Below, in pieces: positions 32,872-42,227 of a stretch of DNA of 64,000 nucleotides. The position numbers and the translations under genes were made by a program. The notes under the pieces were generated by a model. It was given only the letters and a program-made list of their open reading frames with translations, was not told where the DNA came from and did not search any database. This stretch comes from CAZCCM01 sp964616165. GTDB lineage: Bacteria; Bacillota; Clostridia; TANB77; CAG-508. Each line of letters starts with the position of its first letter. Position 1 is the first letter of the stretch. The DNA lies in contig CAZTTS010000003.1 in NCBI GenBank assembly GCA_964616165.1, positions 1 through 64,000 of the forward strand, given 5' to 3'.

Positions 32872-34530
32872 TTATTTTTTAATATCTTCTACTTTAGACT
32901 TAAAGTCGCTAATTTTATCCAATATTTCTCTTATCTCATCTTCGGTAACTTCTTTTTCTATAACATTTTCTTTTAATTCTGCAACCAATCTATCAATTGT
33001 TGTTGAAATTTTGTCTATTGTACTAACTGTATCAAGTTGTTCTAATCTTCTTCTTTCTAAGATTAAATCATCTGGAATTCTTAAACGTTCTACTCCATCT
33101 TTTAATATAAATGCATCGCCAAAAGCTGGGATAATTGTTTCAATTTTGAAAATATCTATAACCAAGTTTTTAAAATTTTCTAAAGCATTTTCTGCTCCAT
33201 GTACCAAAAATATATTTCTTGGTTTTTTCTCAAAACTAGATATGAATTCTAATAAAAATTCTTGATCTGCATGTCCAGAATAAGCTTCGATATATTGTAT
33301 TTCTGCATTAACTGCAATCTCTTCACCAAAGATTTTAACCTTTTTTTCACCACTTATAATGCCATGACCTAATGTTCCTGGAGCTTGATATCCTACAAAA
33401 AGTATTGTATTTTTGGGATTCCATAAATTATGTTTTAAATGATGTTTAATTCTTCCAACTTCACACATACCTGATGCCGAAATTACTATTATTGGTTCTT
33501 TGGTAAAGTTTAAACTTTTTGATTCTTCTGCAGTTTTACTAAAATTTAGGCCCTTAAATTCTAATGGGTTATCACCAGAACTTAAATATTCTCTAACTTC
33601 TTCTCCAAACAAATCCATATTTCTTTGGAATATTTCAGTCGCTGATATAGCAAGCGGAGAATCAACATATACTTTAGCATTCATCAATTCCTCATATTGC
33701 TCTTTAAATATTTGTAATTGTTCTTCATCTAAATTATCTTTTATTTTATTTATTTCATAAAGAATTTCTTGAGTTCTTCCTACTGCAAAAGATGGAATAA
33801 CAACATTTCCTCCCCTTTTAAGAGTTTTTGAAACTATCTCTAAAAATAATTTAGCTTTTTCATCATTTCGTTCGTGTATTCTGTCTCCATAGGTTGCTTC
33901 CATAACTAAATAATCAGTTTCATCTACAAATTGTAACTTATCAAGTAATGTAATCTGATTATTTCCAATATCTCCAGTAAATACTATTTTTTCTTCTTTA
34001 CCATCTTCTGTTATCCATAATTCAACTATTGCAGATCCTAACATATGTCCTGCATCTGTGAATCTTGCTTTAATATTTTTATCTATTTGATAGATATTTT
34101 TATAATAAACCTTTTCAAATAATTCTAAAGAATCTACAGCATCTTGTGCAGTATATAATGGTTCGATTAGTTTTTTTCCTTCTCTTTTACGTTTTCTGCT
34201 TTTCCAGTCAGCTTCTTGTTCTTGTATATATCCGCTATCTGCTAACATAATACTACATAGGTCTACAGTCGCTTTTGTGGCATATATTGGCCCTCTATAG
34301 CCTTCGTTATATAATTTAGGAATCCTACCTGAATGATCTATATGTGCATGTGTTAAAATCATAAAGTCAATTGATTTTGGATCATATAGAAAATCATCAT
34401 AATTTCTCTCTTCTTCTATTTCTTTACCTTGAATTAAACCACAGTCTATAAGAAACCTTTTATTATTTGTTTCAACTAAAAAATTTGATCCTGTAACAGC
34501 CTCTGCTGCACCTAAAAAAGTTATTTTCAT
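32872..34530 (-). CDS. Beta-CASP metallo-beta-lactamase nuclease
   Basis: 552 residues: metallo-beta-lactamase domain with LTHAHIDHSG (59-68) and GHMLGSAIVEL, a beta-CASP insertion (SFAVGRTQEIL; VISASGMCEVGRIKHHL) and a C-terminal RMMBL segment (EIQYIEAYSGHADQEFLLEF). The architecture is that of CPSF-like RNA nucleases (COG1236), related to but distinct from RNase J. Likely acts on RNA; substrates unknown. The last 50 residues form an extra helical tail. Stands alone upstream of rny. Confidence 0.88.
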   Translation of the reverse strand: MKITFLGAAEAVTGSNFLVETNNKRFLIDCGLIQGKEIEEERNYDDFLYDPKSIDFMILTHAHIDHSGRIPKLYNEGYRGPIYATKATVDLCSIMLADSGYIQEQEADWKSRKRKREGKKLIEPLYTAQDAVDSLELFEKVYYKNIYQIDKNIKARFTDAGHMLGSAIVELWITEDGKEEKIVFTGDIGNNQITLLDKLQFVDETDYLVMEATYGDRIHERNDEKAKLFLEIVSKTLKRGGNVVIPSFAVGRTQEILYEINKIKDNLDEEQLQIFKEQYEELMNAKVYVDSPLAISATEIFQRNMDLFGEEVREYLSSGDNPLEFKGLNFSKTAEESKSLNFTKEPIIVISASGMCEVGRIKHHLKHNLWNPKNTILFVGYQAPGTLGHGIISGEKKVKIFGEEIAVNAEIQYIEAYSGHADQEFLLEFISSFEKKPRNIFLVHGAENALENFKNLVIDIFKIETIIPAFGDAFILKDGVERLRIPDDLILERRRLEQLDTVSTIDKISTTIDRLVAELKENVIEKEVTEDEIREILDKISDFKSKVEDIKK

Positions 34531-34611
34531 TTGTTCTCCATATTTCTTTTGATTTTTGTTTATTTTTTAAATCTTTTTTATCTTATACGATTTATTTAAA
34601 TTTATCTTTTT

Positions 34612-35232
34612 TTACGATTTATTTCTCATATCTCTTATTATATCTATTGCTTTTTGAGCAAAATATTCATCTTTAACATGTGGAATATTATATCCTTCTA
34701 TTAGATTTATCATTTCTTGAGGAGTCTTAAGTACGATATTCCCCTTATTATCCTTGTTCTCTATTTCTAAATATAATCTATTATTAACCTGACTTATTAT
34801 TATTTCGTATTTTCCATTAGTAAATGTTTGTGTATCTTGTTTTAATCTAAATAATTCAACATATCCTAGTTTTTTAAGTAAAACAAATGCTTCATCTACA
34901 TCTTTAATTCTACAAACATATTTTGACTCATTTAAGATATTATTTTTATCATCAAATTCCTTGTCTTTTTTAACAATTTCTTTTCTTACTTCAGTTTCAG
35001 CTGCAAGTTTCGAGTCAATTATAAAGCTTCGTATCCTAACAGACATTTCTATTATGCGTCTTTCGTCATATTTATTAATATCATTAAATTCTTCTGGTAT
35101 CATGTAAATATCATCTACAACAAAGTCCTCTGTCTTGCTATATCCATTTTTATTTAATATTTTAATTAATTCATCTCTTCCTACAGTAATTCTTATTGTA
35201 ACCTCATGTTCACTATTAAATTCTTCTTCCAT
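34612..35232 (-). CDS. CYTH-like domain protein
   Basis: 206 residues with alternating charged strands: EHEVTIRITVGRDELIKIL at the N-terminus, SVRIRSFIID, YVELFRLKQDTQTF and RLYLEIENKDNKG. The xExEx-type strands and RIR, RLK, EIE patterns resemble a CYTH tunnel fold (triphosphatase or class IV cyclase), but the N-terminal ExExK is imperfect, so activity is uncertain. Preceded by AAGGAGGAAAT, 9 bases downstream of the large unknown gene. Confidence 0.55.
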   Translation of the reverse strand: MEEEFNSEHEVTIRITVGRDELIKILNKNGYSKTEDFVVDDIYMIPEEFNDINKYDERRIIEMSVRIRSFIIDSKLAAETEVRKEIVKKDKEFDDKNNILNESKYVCRIKDVDEAFVLLKKLGYVELFRLKQDTQTFTNGKYEIIISQVNNRLYLEIENKDNKGNIVLKTPQEMINLIEGYNIPHVKDEYFAQKAIDIIRDMRNKS

Positions 35233-35241
35233 ATTTCCTCC

Positions 35242-36813
35242 TTATAAAAAAAGCCTTGTTTTCTTTCTCAACTTAACAATTAGATCTGGTTGTCTATTTG
35301 TTTTAATTATTTCTTCTTGCTCTAAAGTATCTCTGTCATAAATACGTATACCTAATGTCATTGGCTTATAATCTATTTCAACAAACAAATCTTCTAAATC
35401 CAACACTCTAGTGTCTAAAACTGTTGCAATTAAATCATAATTTATATCAATATCATAACTCAACATTTGTATAGTTCCTAGTTCACAAAGTTTTGTAACT
35501 AGCATTTTTTCAATATTTTTAATTTTTTTATTTAATTTTTTAATATCTTTAATGCTTAACTTTTCATCTAATTTTAAAAATTTAAAATATCTAATTCTTT
35601 TTAAATCTAATAATATTTTAGAAGAACTTGTTTCTAATTCCATCTTATACAGCATTGCATCTAATATTGCTACTTGTAATTCAACAATATAGTCATGTAA
35701 TTGTTTATTTTTATCAAAAGTTCTTATTTGTCTCTTTAATTCTTCCTTATATTCTAAAAATGTATTAGGTTTTTGTAACATGGTTAATAAGTCATACTTA
35801 TTTAATGCTTTAACCCTTTCTTTTTCAATCATATCTTTAAATAGTATTATAGAAGTTATTTTTTTATTTTGAGGTAATTTTTTATTCTTTTCTTTAAATC
35901 CTTCTACTAAAAGTTCATCATTACTTAACATTAAATCAATACCAGATATTTTTTTGGTTAAAGCTTTTTTTTGTCTATTTACAGTTGTTAAAAATTTATT
36001 AGAATCTGACATAGTTTCTAATATCTTTTTCTTTTTTGCTATTTCTTTTTCTATCTTATCTTTATTTTTTACTGTTGGATACGCATAAATACTCCCATAA
36101 AATGCATCTAATACTTTATTAGCATGCGCTTCTCCAAATTGTTTGATTAAGCTTAATTTTATTTCTTTAATATAATCAGGTAGATTAATATTTTGATTTT
36201 GCCATTGAAACATAAAGTCTGCACCTACTAACCATATTAAGTTTTCATACAAAACATTTTTAATATATGGAAATTTTAAAGCTGGATTGGAAAACCAAGA
36301 AAAACCTCTAAAGTCTCTCATAATTTCTATAGAATTTAAAATAGATCCCTCTTCTAAAATACTTTGAAATGCATCTTTAAAAACATACTCATCTTTAATA
36401 TAAAAATATTTGGGTTGTATTTCAATAATAGAACGATATAATTCAGTAGGAGATAGTTGTGTTACTATTGTTTTTGTTTTTTCATTTACTTCTCTTTTTA
36501 ATAATTCTTTATTTTGCTTCTTTATTGGTTGAATTCCCGTTTTACCTAAATCCTCTTTTTTTATATCAAATATATTTTCTTTAATAATCTCTATGGATTC
36601 AACATTGTTTTTGATATTATTCAAAAAATTTATTATGATTTTATGTTTATCTAGAACATTAACCTTAACCTTTTCATAGTCTGGATAAATATCATTTAAA
36701 TGGTTTAGAATTAATAAAAGAAGATTGTTCACTTCTACAGAAAAGCTTTTCTTTTTAAGAATTTCTTCTAAAATTTTATTATATTTCTTTGATGATTCAA
36801 GAAATAATTTCAA
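35242..36813 (-). CDS. Large uncharacterised protein
   Basis: 523 residues starting at TTG 36813 behind AGGGAGG. I do not recognise the family. Visible parts: charged N-terminal third, a central region rich in Trp and Phe (FRGFSWFSNPALKFPYIKNV; WLVGADFMFQWQ), then long Lys/Glu helices and a final beta-rich part. No membrane segment or known catalytic motif. It shares an operon with the CYTH-like gene. Possibly an RNA- or nucleotide-related partner, but that is a guess. Confidence 0.6.
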   Translation of the reverse strand: MKLFLESSKKYNKILEEILKKKSFSVEVNNLLLLILNHLNDIYPDYEKVKVNVLDKHKIIINFLNNIKNNVESIEIIKENIFDIKKEDLGKTGIQPIKKQNKELLKREVNEKTKTIVTQLSPTELYRSIIEIQPKYFYIKDEYVFKDAFQSILEEGSILNSIEIMRDFRGFSWFSNPALKFPYIKNVLYENLIWLVGADFMFQWQNQNINLPDYIKEIKLSLIKQFGEAHANKVLDAFYGSIYAYPTVKNKDKIEKEIAKKKKILETMSDSNKFLTTVNRQKKALTKKISGIDLMLSNDELLVEGFKEKNKKLPQNKKITSIILFKDMIEKERVKALNKYDLLTMLQKPNTFLEYKEELKRQIRTFDKNKQLHDYIVELQVAILDAMLYKMELETSSSKILLDLKRIRYFKFLKLDEKLSIKDIKKLNKKIKNIEKMLVTKLCELGTIQMLSYDIDINYDLIATVLDTRVLDLEDLFVEIDYKPMTLGIRIYDRDTLEQEEIIKTNRQPDLIVKLRKKTRLFL

Positions 36814-37000
36814 TATTCCTCCCTTTTTTAAGCTTGTATATCTTTCAACTTAGGCTTTAAACACATTTATACATATATTACTATATTTATATTTTATTTT
36901 AATTATGCTAACTATATTTTACTTAATTTTGAGTGTATTGTCTAATATGTATAAAAATATTTTTTATTGAAAATTTTAATACATTTTAAGCAATTAGGAA

Positions 37001-37086
37001 CAAATAAATCATCGATAAACAAATAAATTATTGGTATATAAATAAATTATTTATATGCAAATAAATTCTTAAAAAACAAATAAAAA
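37001..37086. repeat. Five direct repeats at exact 19-bp spacing
   Basis: The core CAAATAAAT recurs at 37001, 37020, 37039 (TAAATAAAT), 37058 and 37077 (CAAATAAAA). The 9-10-base core is conserved; the remaining 9 bases of each unit vary. Confidence 0.7.
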
Positions 37087-37115
37087 ATGCTAACTTGTTT
37101 TAATAGTTAACATTT
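37085..37115 (-). terminator. Terminator of ftsK
   Basis: AAATGCTAAC (37085-37094) pairs with GTTAACATTT (37106-37115) with one G-U pair in the RNA; a T-rich tract follows on the minus strand. Confidence 0.7.
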
Positions 37116-37144
37116 TATTAATAAAATCTATATTTCAAAGATTC

Positions 37145-39586
37145 TTAATTGTCTTCATATTCATATTCATCTACATCTTCATCTTCATCGTCTTCTTCTG
37201 CTTGATTAGATTCTTCAACTAATTTAGCTTTTAAACTTTGCCATTCAGCTCCTGAAATAAGCACATTTCTTGATTGATTTCCTTGTTGTTTAGAGATTAT
37301 TCCCATCTCTTCAATTTGATCAATAATTCTTCCAGCTCTAGAATCTCCCATCCTATATTTTCTTCTTATTAAAGATATTGATGCTCTCTCTTCTTCAACA
37401 AACAAATCAATAATTTCAAAAATTAAATCTCGATCTTCTTCATCCGTTTGTTTTATATCTTTAATTTCTGATTTTTTATCTTTATCAACTTTTCCTTCTT
37501 TTTCAGCCATTTTTTGTTCAGCATTTTCTATTAATCTATATGCAGCTTCTGGTGCTTCCTTCCTTCTTATTTTGCTCATCACAGTATTTATTTCTTTTTC
37601 AGAAATAAATGCTCCCTGTACTCTAATAGGTCTTGTTGCACCTATAGGATAATACAACATATCCCCTTTACCAAGAAGTTTTTCTGCACCACTTTGATCT
37701 AAAATTGTTCTTGAATCTATTTGTGATGTAACTGCAAATGCTATCCTTGTTGGCATATTAGCTTTAATTAAGCCTGTAATAACATCAACTGAAGGTCTTT
37801 GAGTTGCAACAACTAAATGTATTCCTGCAGCTCTACCCATTTGTGCTATTCTGCAAATTGCAGCCTCAACATCTTTGGCTGCTGTCATCATAAGGTCTGC
37901 TAACTCATCTATTATTACTACAATATACGGAATTTTTTCTACACTTTTTTCATTAAAACTGTCAATATTTTTAGCTCCAGCTTTTGCAAATAATTGGAAT
38001 CTCCTAGTCATTTCATGAAGAACAATATTTAAAACTGCTAAAGCTTGTTTAGAATCTGTAATAACTTCCGGTACTGCTAAATGTGGCAAATCATTATATA
38101 TAGAAAGTTCTACTACTTTTGGATCTATTAAAATTAGCTTTGTTTCACTAGGTTTCGCATTATATATAATACTATTTATAATAGTGTTTATACAAACAGA
38201 TTTACCAGATCCTGTTGAGCCAGCAATTAAAATATGTGGCATTTTAGCAATATCTGCAACCATGTATTCTCCAGAAGTAGCTTTCCCAAGAGCAAAGGCT
38301 ATTTTAGATTTTTCTTCAACAAATTCTTTAGATTCAATAACATCTTTAAGGCTTACAATTTCTCTAACTTCATTTGGAACTTCAATACCAACTGCTTGTT
38401 TCCCTGGTATGGGAGCTTCAATTCTTAAAGATTGAGCAGCTAAATTAAGAGCAATATCATCAGATAAACCTGCAATTTTATTAACTCTTACGCCTTCTGC
38501 AGGTGTAAGTTCATATCTTGTAACTGCAGGTCCTATAGAAACATCATCTACTCTTGCTGATACCCCAAAACTATATAGTGTTTGTTGAATCTTTTTTGCT
38601 GTTTTTTCTATCATTTTTTTAGAATCCGTTAAAGATATTGGTTTACCTTTTCTTAATAATGTTAGTACTGGACTTAGATAATTTTTATCTTCTTCTGTAA
38701 CTTCAAAATTAGATAATGCTCCTTCAGAAACATCAATATCTAACTTTTTTTCTTCTTTCTTATCATCAGAACGTTTTTCGCCTTTTATTGTTGCACTCGC
38801 ATCTAGTTCTGGACTATCTTCTATATGGTGTGAATCATTGTCTACTCCCATATTTTTTGATTTCAAGAACATTCTTTCAATAAAAGACGGTCTATCTTCA
38901 ACTTCTGAGTCTACGGTTTTGTCCAAATTAAATCTTAACTGATCTTCTAATTCCTCTTTTTCTCTAAGTTTTTCTTCTCTAGCTCTTGCCTTTTCCCTTT
39001 CTTTTTCTCTTTTTATTCTTTCTTTTTCTCTTCTTTTATATCTTTCTTCTCTTAAATCTCTTCTTTCATCAAGTTTATCTCTTAAATATATAGTAGGGCT
39101 ACCTGCAAAAGTAGTAAATGTTAAAATAAGTGCTGAAACTGCTAAAATTATTCCTGCACCTACTAAGCCAAATAATTTTACAAAAGGTATTGCTACTATG
39201 GCACCTACTGCTCCTCCTGCAACTCCTACTTTCCCTAATTCATAAGAATCTACAATAACTTTCATAATATTTGCATCTATTGAAATATTCTCTTTTGATA
39301 TTTCTAGAATTGTTAATAGTGAACAAAGAATAATTATTATTAAAATAAATTGCGTTATTCTCGTTGTATATGATTTCTTCTCTTCTCTTGCAGTAGCAAA
39401 AGCTAAAAAGAAAACACCAATTGGAATAAGATACTTAACCGAACCGACAGCACCACCAATAACAGGTGATATTACTTCACCAATATATCCTGTTTTTAAA
39501 TATATTATTATTGCTGTTACGACAGATATTATTAAAAGAATAATGAATATCGCATCTATGCTTTTTTTGTTCTTTTTTCTTGCCAA
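37145..39586 (-). CDS. ftsK: FtsK/SpoIIIE-type DNA translocase
   Basis: Start set at TTG 39586 (MARKKNKKS), six bases after a perfect AGGAGG; a more upstream GTG would read through that site. 813 residues: four or so membrane helices to about 160, a charged linker, then the motor with Walker A GSTGSGKS (456-463), PYIVVIIDELADLMM and the C-terminal gamma domain (RRKYRMGDSRAGRIIDQIEE). It pumps DNA through the septum. The very C-terminus is acidic (EEDDEDEDVDEYEYEDN). Last gene of the rsmD operon. Confidence 0.95.
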   Translation of the reverse strand: MARKKNKKSIDAIFIILLIISVVTAIIIYLKTGYIGEVISPVIGGAVGSVKYLIPIGVFFLAFATAREEKKSYTTRITQFILIIIILCSLLTILEISKENISIDANIMKVIVDSYELGKVGVAGGAVGAIVAIPFVKLFGLVGAGIILAVSALILTFTTFAGSPTIYLRDKLDERRDLREERYKRREKERIKREKEREKARAREEKLREKEELEDQLRFNLDKTVDSEVEDRPSFIERMFLKSKNMGVDNDSHHIEDSPELDASATIKGEKRSDDKKEEKKLDIDVSEGALSNFEVTEEDKNYLSPVLTLLRKGKPISLTDSKKMIEKTAKKIQQTLYSFGVSARVDDVSIGPAVTRYELTPAEGVRVNKIAGLSDDIALNLAAQSLRIEAPIPGKQAVGIEVPNEVREIVSLKDVIESKEFVEEKSKIAFALGKATSGEYMVADIAKMPHILIAGSTGSGKSVCINTIINSIIYNAKPSETKLILIDPKVVELSIYNDLPHLAVPEVITDSKQALAVLNIVLHEMTRRFQLFAKAGAKNIDSFNEKSVEKIPYIVVIIDELADLMMTAAKDVEAAICRIAQMGRAAGIHLVVATQRPSVDVITGLIKANMPTRIAFAVTSQIDSRTILDQSGAEKLLGKGDMLYYPIGATRPIRVQGAFISEKEINTVMSKIRRKEAPEAAYRLIENAEQKMAEKEGKVDKDKKSEIKDIKQTDEEDRDLIFEIIDLFVEEERASISLIRRKYRMGDSRAGRIIDQIEEMGIISKQQGNQSRNVLISGAEWQSLKAKLVEESNQAEEDDEDEDVDEYEYEDN

Positions 39587-39625
39587 GTATTTCCTCCTAT
39601 ATAAAAGGAAAGACACTCTGCTTTC

Positions 39626-40105
39626 CTATCTAAATTCATTTCTATTTTCTTTGAGTGTATTTAAAGCAGAATTTATTAGATTTTGGCTTTCATTTAAATG
39701 TTCACTTAAATCTTTTATTTTGTTTTCAGCCTCTGATAAGATTTCATCAGTATATGCTTTTGTACCTTCTGTTATTTCTCTACTATGCTTCTTAGCTTCA
39801 TCAATAATTTGATCTTGTCTAAGATATGCTTGTTTTGTTATTTCATGTTCATCTATCATTTCAATGATTCTATTTTCAGCTTCTTTAACTATATCTTCTG
39901 CTTCTTTGTTAGCTTCTTGTAAAATTCTAGTTCTCTCTTCTTTAATCCACTTAGCTTGCTTCATTTCGTCTGGCATTTTTCTTTTAATTTCTTCTAGAAT
40001 TTGCTCTAAAACTTCTACATCCACAATACGTCTAGTTGAAAATGGTATACTTCTACCATCTTCTATTAAGCTTTCTATTTCGTCAAGCAGTTCAAATACT
40101 TCCAT
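39626..40105 (-). CDS. Coiled-coil protein of the rsmD neighbourhood
   Basis: 159 residues, almost wholly helical and charged, with AKWIKEERTRILQEANKEAE and ENRIIEMIDEHEITKQAY repeats. It resembles proteins annotated as ATPase or V-ATPase-subunit-like next to rsmD in Clostridia, and DivIVA-like coiled coils, but no ATP motif is present. It has no membrane segment. Function unknown. Confidence 0.7.
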   Translation of the reverse strand: MEVFELLDEIESLIEDGRSIPFSTRRIVDVEVLEQILEEIKRKMPDEMKQAKWIKEERTRILQEANKEAEDIVKEAENRIIEMIDEHEITKQAYLRQDQIIDEAKKHSREITEGTKAYTDEILSEAENKIKDLSEHLNESQNLINSALNTLKENRNEFR

Positions 40106-40107
40106 TT

Positions 40108-40650
40108 TTACCTCTTTTTTTCTTCTAGAAATATTATATAAGGTCTTCCATATTTCCTTTTATCAATAATAGTAAAATCTTTAAATTCTTCAAAATCTAT
40201 TTCTGTTTCATAAATTATTAATCCTGAAGCTTTTAAAATTTCTTTATCCTTAATTATCTTTAGTATTTTCTCTATATTATATTCATATGGTGGATCTAAA
40301 AATATTAAATCAAATTTTTTCTCTGTTGTTTTTAAATAATCCACTGCATCAATATAATATAATTCAGCATTTTTGCCTATTTCATTATGCGTTTTTGTAA
40401 TGTTTTTTTTAATAATTTCTACAGACTCTTTATCATTGTCACAAAAAGTTACACAAGATGCTCCTCTACTTAAAGATTCTAAACCCAAAGCGCCTGAACC
40501 AGCATATAAATCTAATACTTCTGAATCTATTATTTTTTCAGATATTATACTAAATATTGCTTCTTTTGCTCTATCAGATGTTGGCCTTGTGGTTTCACCT
40601 TTTTTAGTAAATAGTTTTATGCCCTTGCCTTTTCCTGTAATTATTCGCAT
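40108..40650 (-). CDS. rsmD: 16S rRNA (guanine966-N2)-methyltransferase
   Basis: 180 residues: TRPTSDRAKEAIFSI (21-35), SAM motif VLDLYAGSGALGLESLSRG (45-63) and catalytic LDPPYEYN (118-125). It methylates G966 of 16S rRNA late in 30S assembly. First gene of the operon leading to ftsK. Confidence 0.94.
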   Translation of the reverse strand: MRIITGKGKGIKLFTKKGETTRPTSDRAKEAIFSIISEKIIDSEVLDLYAGSGALGLESLSRGASCVTFCDNDKESVEIIKKNITKTHNEIGKNAELYYIDAVDYLKTTEKKFDLIFLDPPYEYNIEKILKIIKDKEILKASGLIIYETEIDFEEFKDFTIIDKRKYGRPYIIFLEEKKR

Positions 40651-40819
40651 ATTTTTCCTTCGTTTGATAGTTTCATTTTATATTATAAGGCGCATAAGTC
40701 AATAAAATTAATGAAATTGTAACTCATAATTAATGATTACAACATTATAATGTCTTTTTGTAATATAAAATTGGCATTTAGTAATATCACTGTTAAAATT
40801 AAAACATAAATGATATTAT

Positions 40820-40855
40820 ATATTTAATAATATATTTAATAATATACTTATTAAT
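40820..40855. repeat. Three 12-bp AT tandem repeats
   Basis: ATATTTAATAAT twice (40820-40831, 40832-40843) and a diverged third copy, ATACTTATTAAT (40844-40855), between divergent rsmD and the 40909 gene. Confidence 0.6.
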
Positions 40856-40908
40856 ATTGTAGAATGTATTTTGAATATATAGACAAATACACTAAGAAAG
40901 GATCTTAA

Positions 40909-41226
40909 ATGGAAGAAAATAATAAAGAAATAAATGAAGAACTTAATGAGAAAACTAATAAAGAAAATGAAGGAAGTAATGACAATTTGGAAACAAATTT
41001 TAATAATGAAAATCTAAAAAATAAGAATCCAATTATTAAATATTTTTTCATTATAGTTTTAATGGTAGTATTAACACCTTTAATTCATTTCTCTACAACA
41101 AAACTATTATATAAATTAGTTGAGGATATACCAAATGAAAAAATATATGAAAGAAATAATATAGAAAACACCGAAGAGATTGAAAACAATCTTATAGAGA
41201 ATACTAAAGATGTTGAGAATGAATAG
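40909..41226 (+). CDS. Small single-pass membrane protein
   Basis: 105 residues with a Glu/Asn/Lys-rich N-terminus, one helix (YFFIIVLMVVLTPLIHFSTT, about 44-63) and an acidic tail. AGAAAGGATC precedes the ATG. One of few plus-strand genes, with its own terminator. No family recognised. Confidence 0.6.
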   Translation: MEENNKEINEELNEKTNKENEGSNDNLETNFNNENLKNKNPIIKYFFIIVLMVVLTPLIHFSTTKLLYKLVEDIPNEKIYERNNIENTEEIENNLIENTKDVENE

Positions 41227-41272
41227 ATGATTCTATAAATAAATAAATGAATGAATGATTTTATAAATAGAA

Positions 41273-41296
41273 AAGAAAACTAATAACAGTTTTCTT
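41273..41296 (+). terminator. Terminator of the 40909 gene
   Basis: AAGAAAACT (41273-41281), six-base loop, AGTTTTCTT (41288-41296), then a T-run. Confidence 0.75.
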
Positions 41297-41381
41297 TTTT
41301 TATCTTTAAATTTTATTATATAGCTTTAATGATTATACTAACTAACTGAGTAACTGAGTAACTAACTAATTATCTAACCAA

Positions 41382-41618
41382 TTAATCATCTTGTCTTTGA
41401 TATTCAACTTCATCTATTTTCCCATCTTTATTTACAAGTTCTGTAATCTTTTTTTCAGCTTTATCTAATGTTTCATTACATTTTTTAGATATTTTCATAC
41501 CCTCTTCGAACTTTTTAACAGATGCTTCTAAAGTTAATTCACCTTTTTCTAATTCTTCTGCAATTTTATTTAATTCTTCTAGTTCTTCTTCAAAACTTTT
41601 TTCTTTTTTATCTGCCAT
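41382..41618 (-). CDS. xseB: Exodeoxyribonuclease VII small subunit
   Basis: 78 residues: FEEELEELNKIAEELEKGEL and LEASVKKFEEGMKISKKCNE, the two-helix hairpin of XseB. It pairs with XseA, encoded just upstream at 42228-43418, with one unknown membrane gene between them. Confidence 0.93.
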   Translation of the reverse strand: MADKKEKSFEEELEELNKIAEELEKGELTLEASVKKFEEGMKISKKCNETLDKAEKKITELVNKDGKIDEVEYQRQDD

Positions 41619-41670
41619 AATTACATCCTTCTCTTATTTATTAATTTTTATATTAATTCCTATGTTAATT

Positions 41671-42219
41671 TTAAACTATTTCTTCTATTTCTTTTTTATG
41701 AACATTTACTTTATAAGTAATTATAGTTCTTGTAGTTTTTTTATCTCTAACTTCTATAATAAGTATATTATCAGATTCACGTCTTAATAAGCTAAAATAG
41801 TAGTTTGTATCTTCAGGTTCCCCTTCATCGCCATAAAACAATTCTTTGGCAACCTTTATAGCCAATTCTTCCTCTTCTTTTTGTTTTTTCTTGCTATCTG
41901 TTGTAACTGGAGCTGTAGAAGGTTTTTCCTCATCAGTTGTTTTGTCAACTAATTTAAAAGCAGTTTCTTCTTTCTTAGTAAAGACTTCTTTTTCGTCTTC
42001 TTTTGTTTCTGGCTCTTCTTTATCATTCCCATCAGGAAGATTTACTCCATCTTGTTTATTTTCTTCTGCTTTTTTCTCATCTGCTATTTTAAGACTTTTT
42101 AAGAGTTTCCCATCCATTATTGAATTAGCCACTAATGCACCAAAAATTATTATTATTATAAAAACAATAATTGTTAAAAAAGTACTTTTTCTTTTTTTTC
42201 TTGACTTCCTTCTAGCCAT
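41671..42219 (-). CDS. Membrane-anchored unknown protein between xseA and xseB
   Basis: 182 residues from ATG 42219 (MARRKSRKKRK) behind AGGTGG. Basic tail, one membrane helix (FLTIIVFIIIIIFGALVANS), an acidic Lys/Glu/Pro linker, then a small domain (about 125-180) ending in TIITYKVNVHKKEIEEIV. The C-terminal part recalls a PepSY-like strand pattern, weakly. Its insertion between exonuclease VII genes is unusual. Confidence 0.65.
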   Translation of the reverse strand: MARRKSRKKRKSTFLTIIVFIIIIIFGALVANSIMDGKLLKSLKIADEKKAEENKQDGVNLPDGNDKEEPETKEDEKEVFTKKEETAFKLVDKTTDEEKPSTAPVTTDSKKKQKEEEELAIKVAKELFYGDEGEPEDTNYYFSLLRRESDNILIIEVRDKKTTRTIITYKVNVHKKEIEEIV

Positions 42220-42227
42220 ATTCCACC

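Larger units (their letters stand above)
36814..37144. other. Intergenic region between the 523-residue gene and ftsK
   Basis: About 331 bases with no gene. It contains five 19-bp-spaced repeats (37001-37086) and the ftsK terminator (37085-37115). The remainder is AT-rich DNA in which I see nothing further. Confidence 0.6.

Noticed and set aside
37001..37086. CRISPR-like array
   Set aside because: Units are only 19 bases with 9-10-base cores and variable remainder too short for spacers; no cas genes.
39587..39616. N-terminal extension of ftsK
   Set aside because: It reads through a perfect AGGAGG placed six bases before TTG 39586.
40373..40705. 110-codon plus-strand ORF
   Set aside because: Antisense to rsmD; no supporting features.
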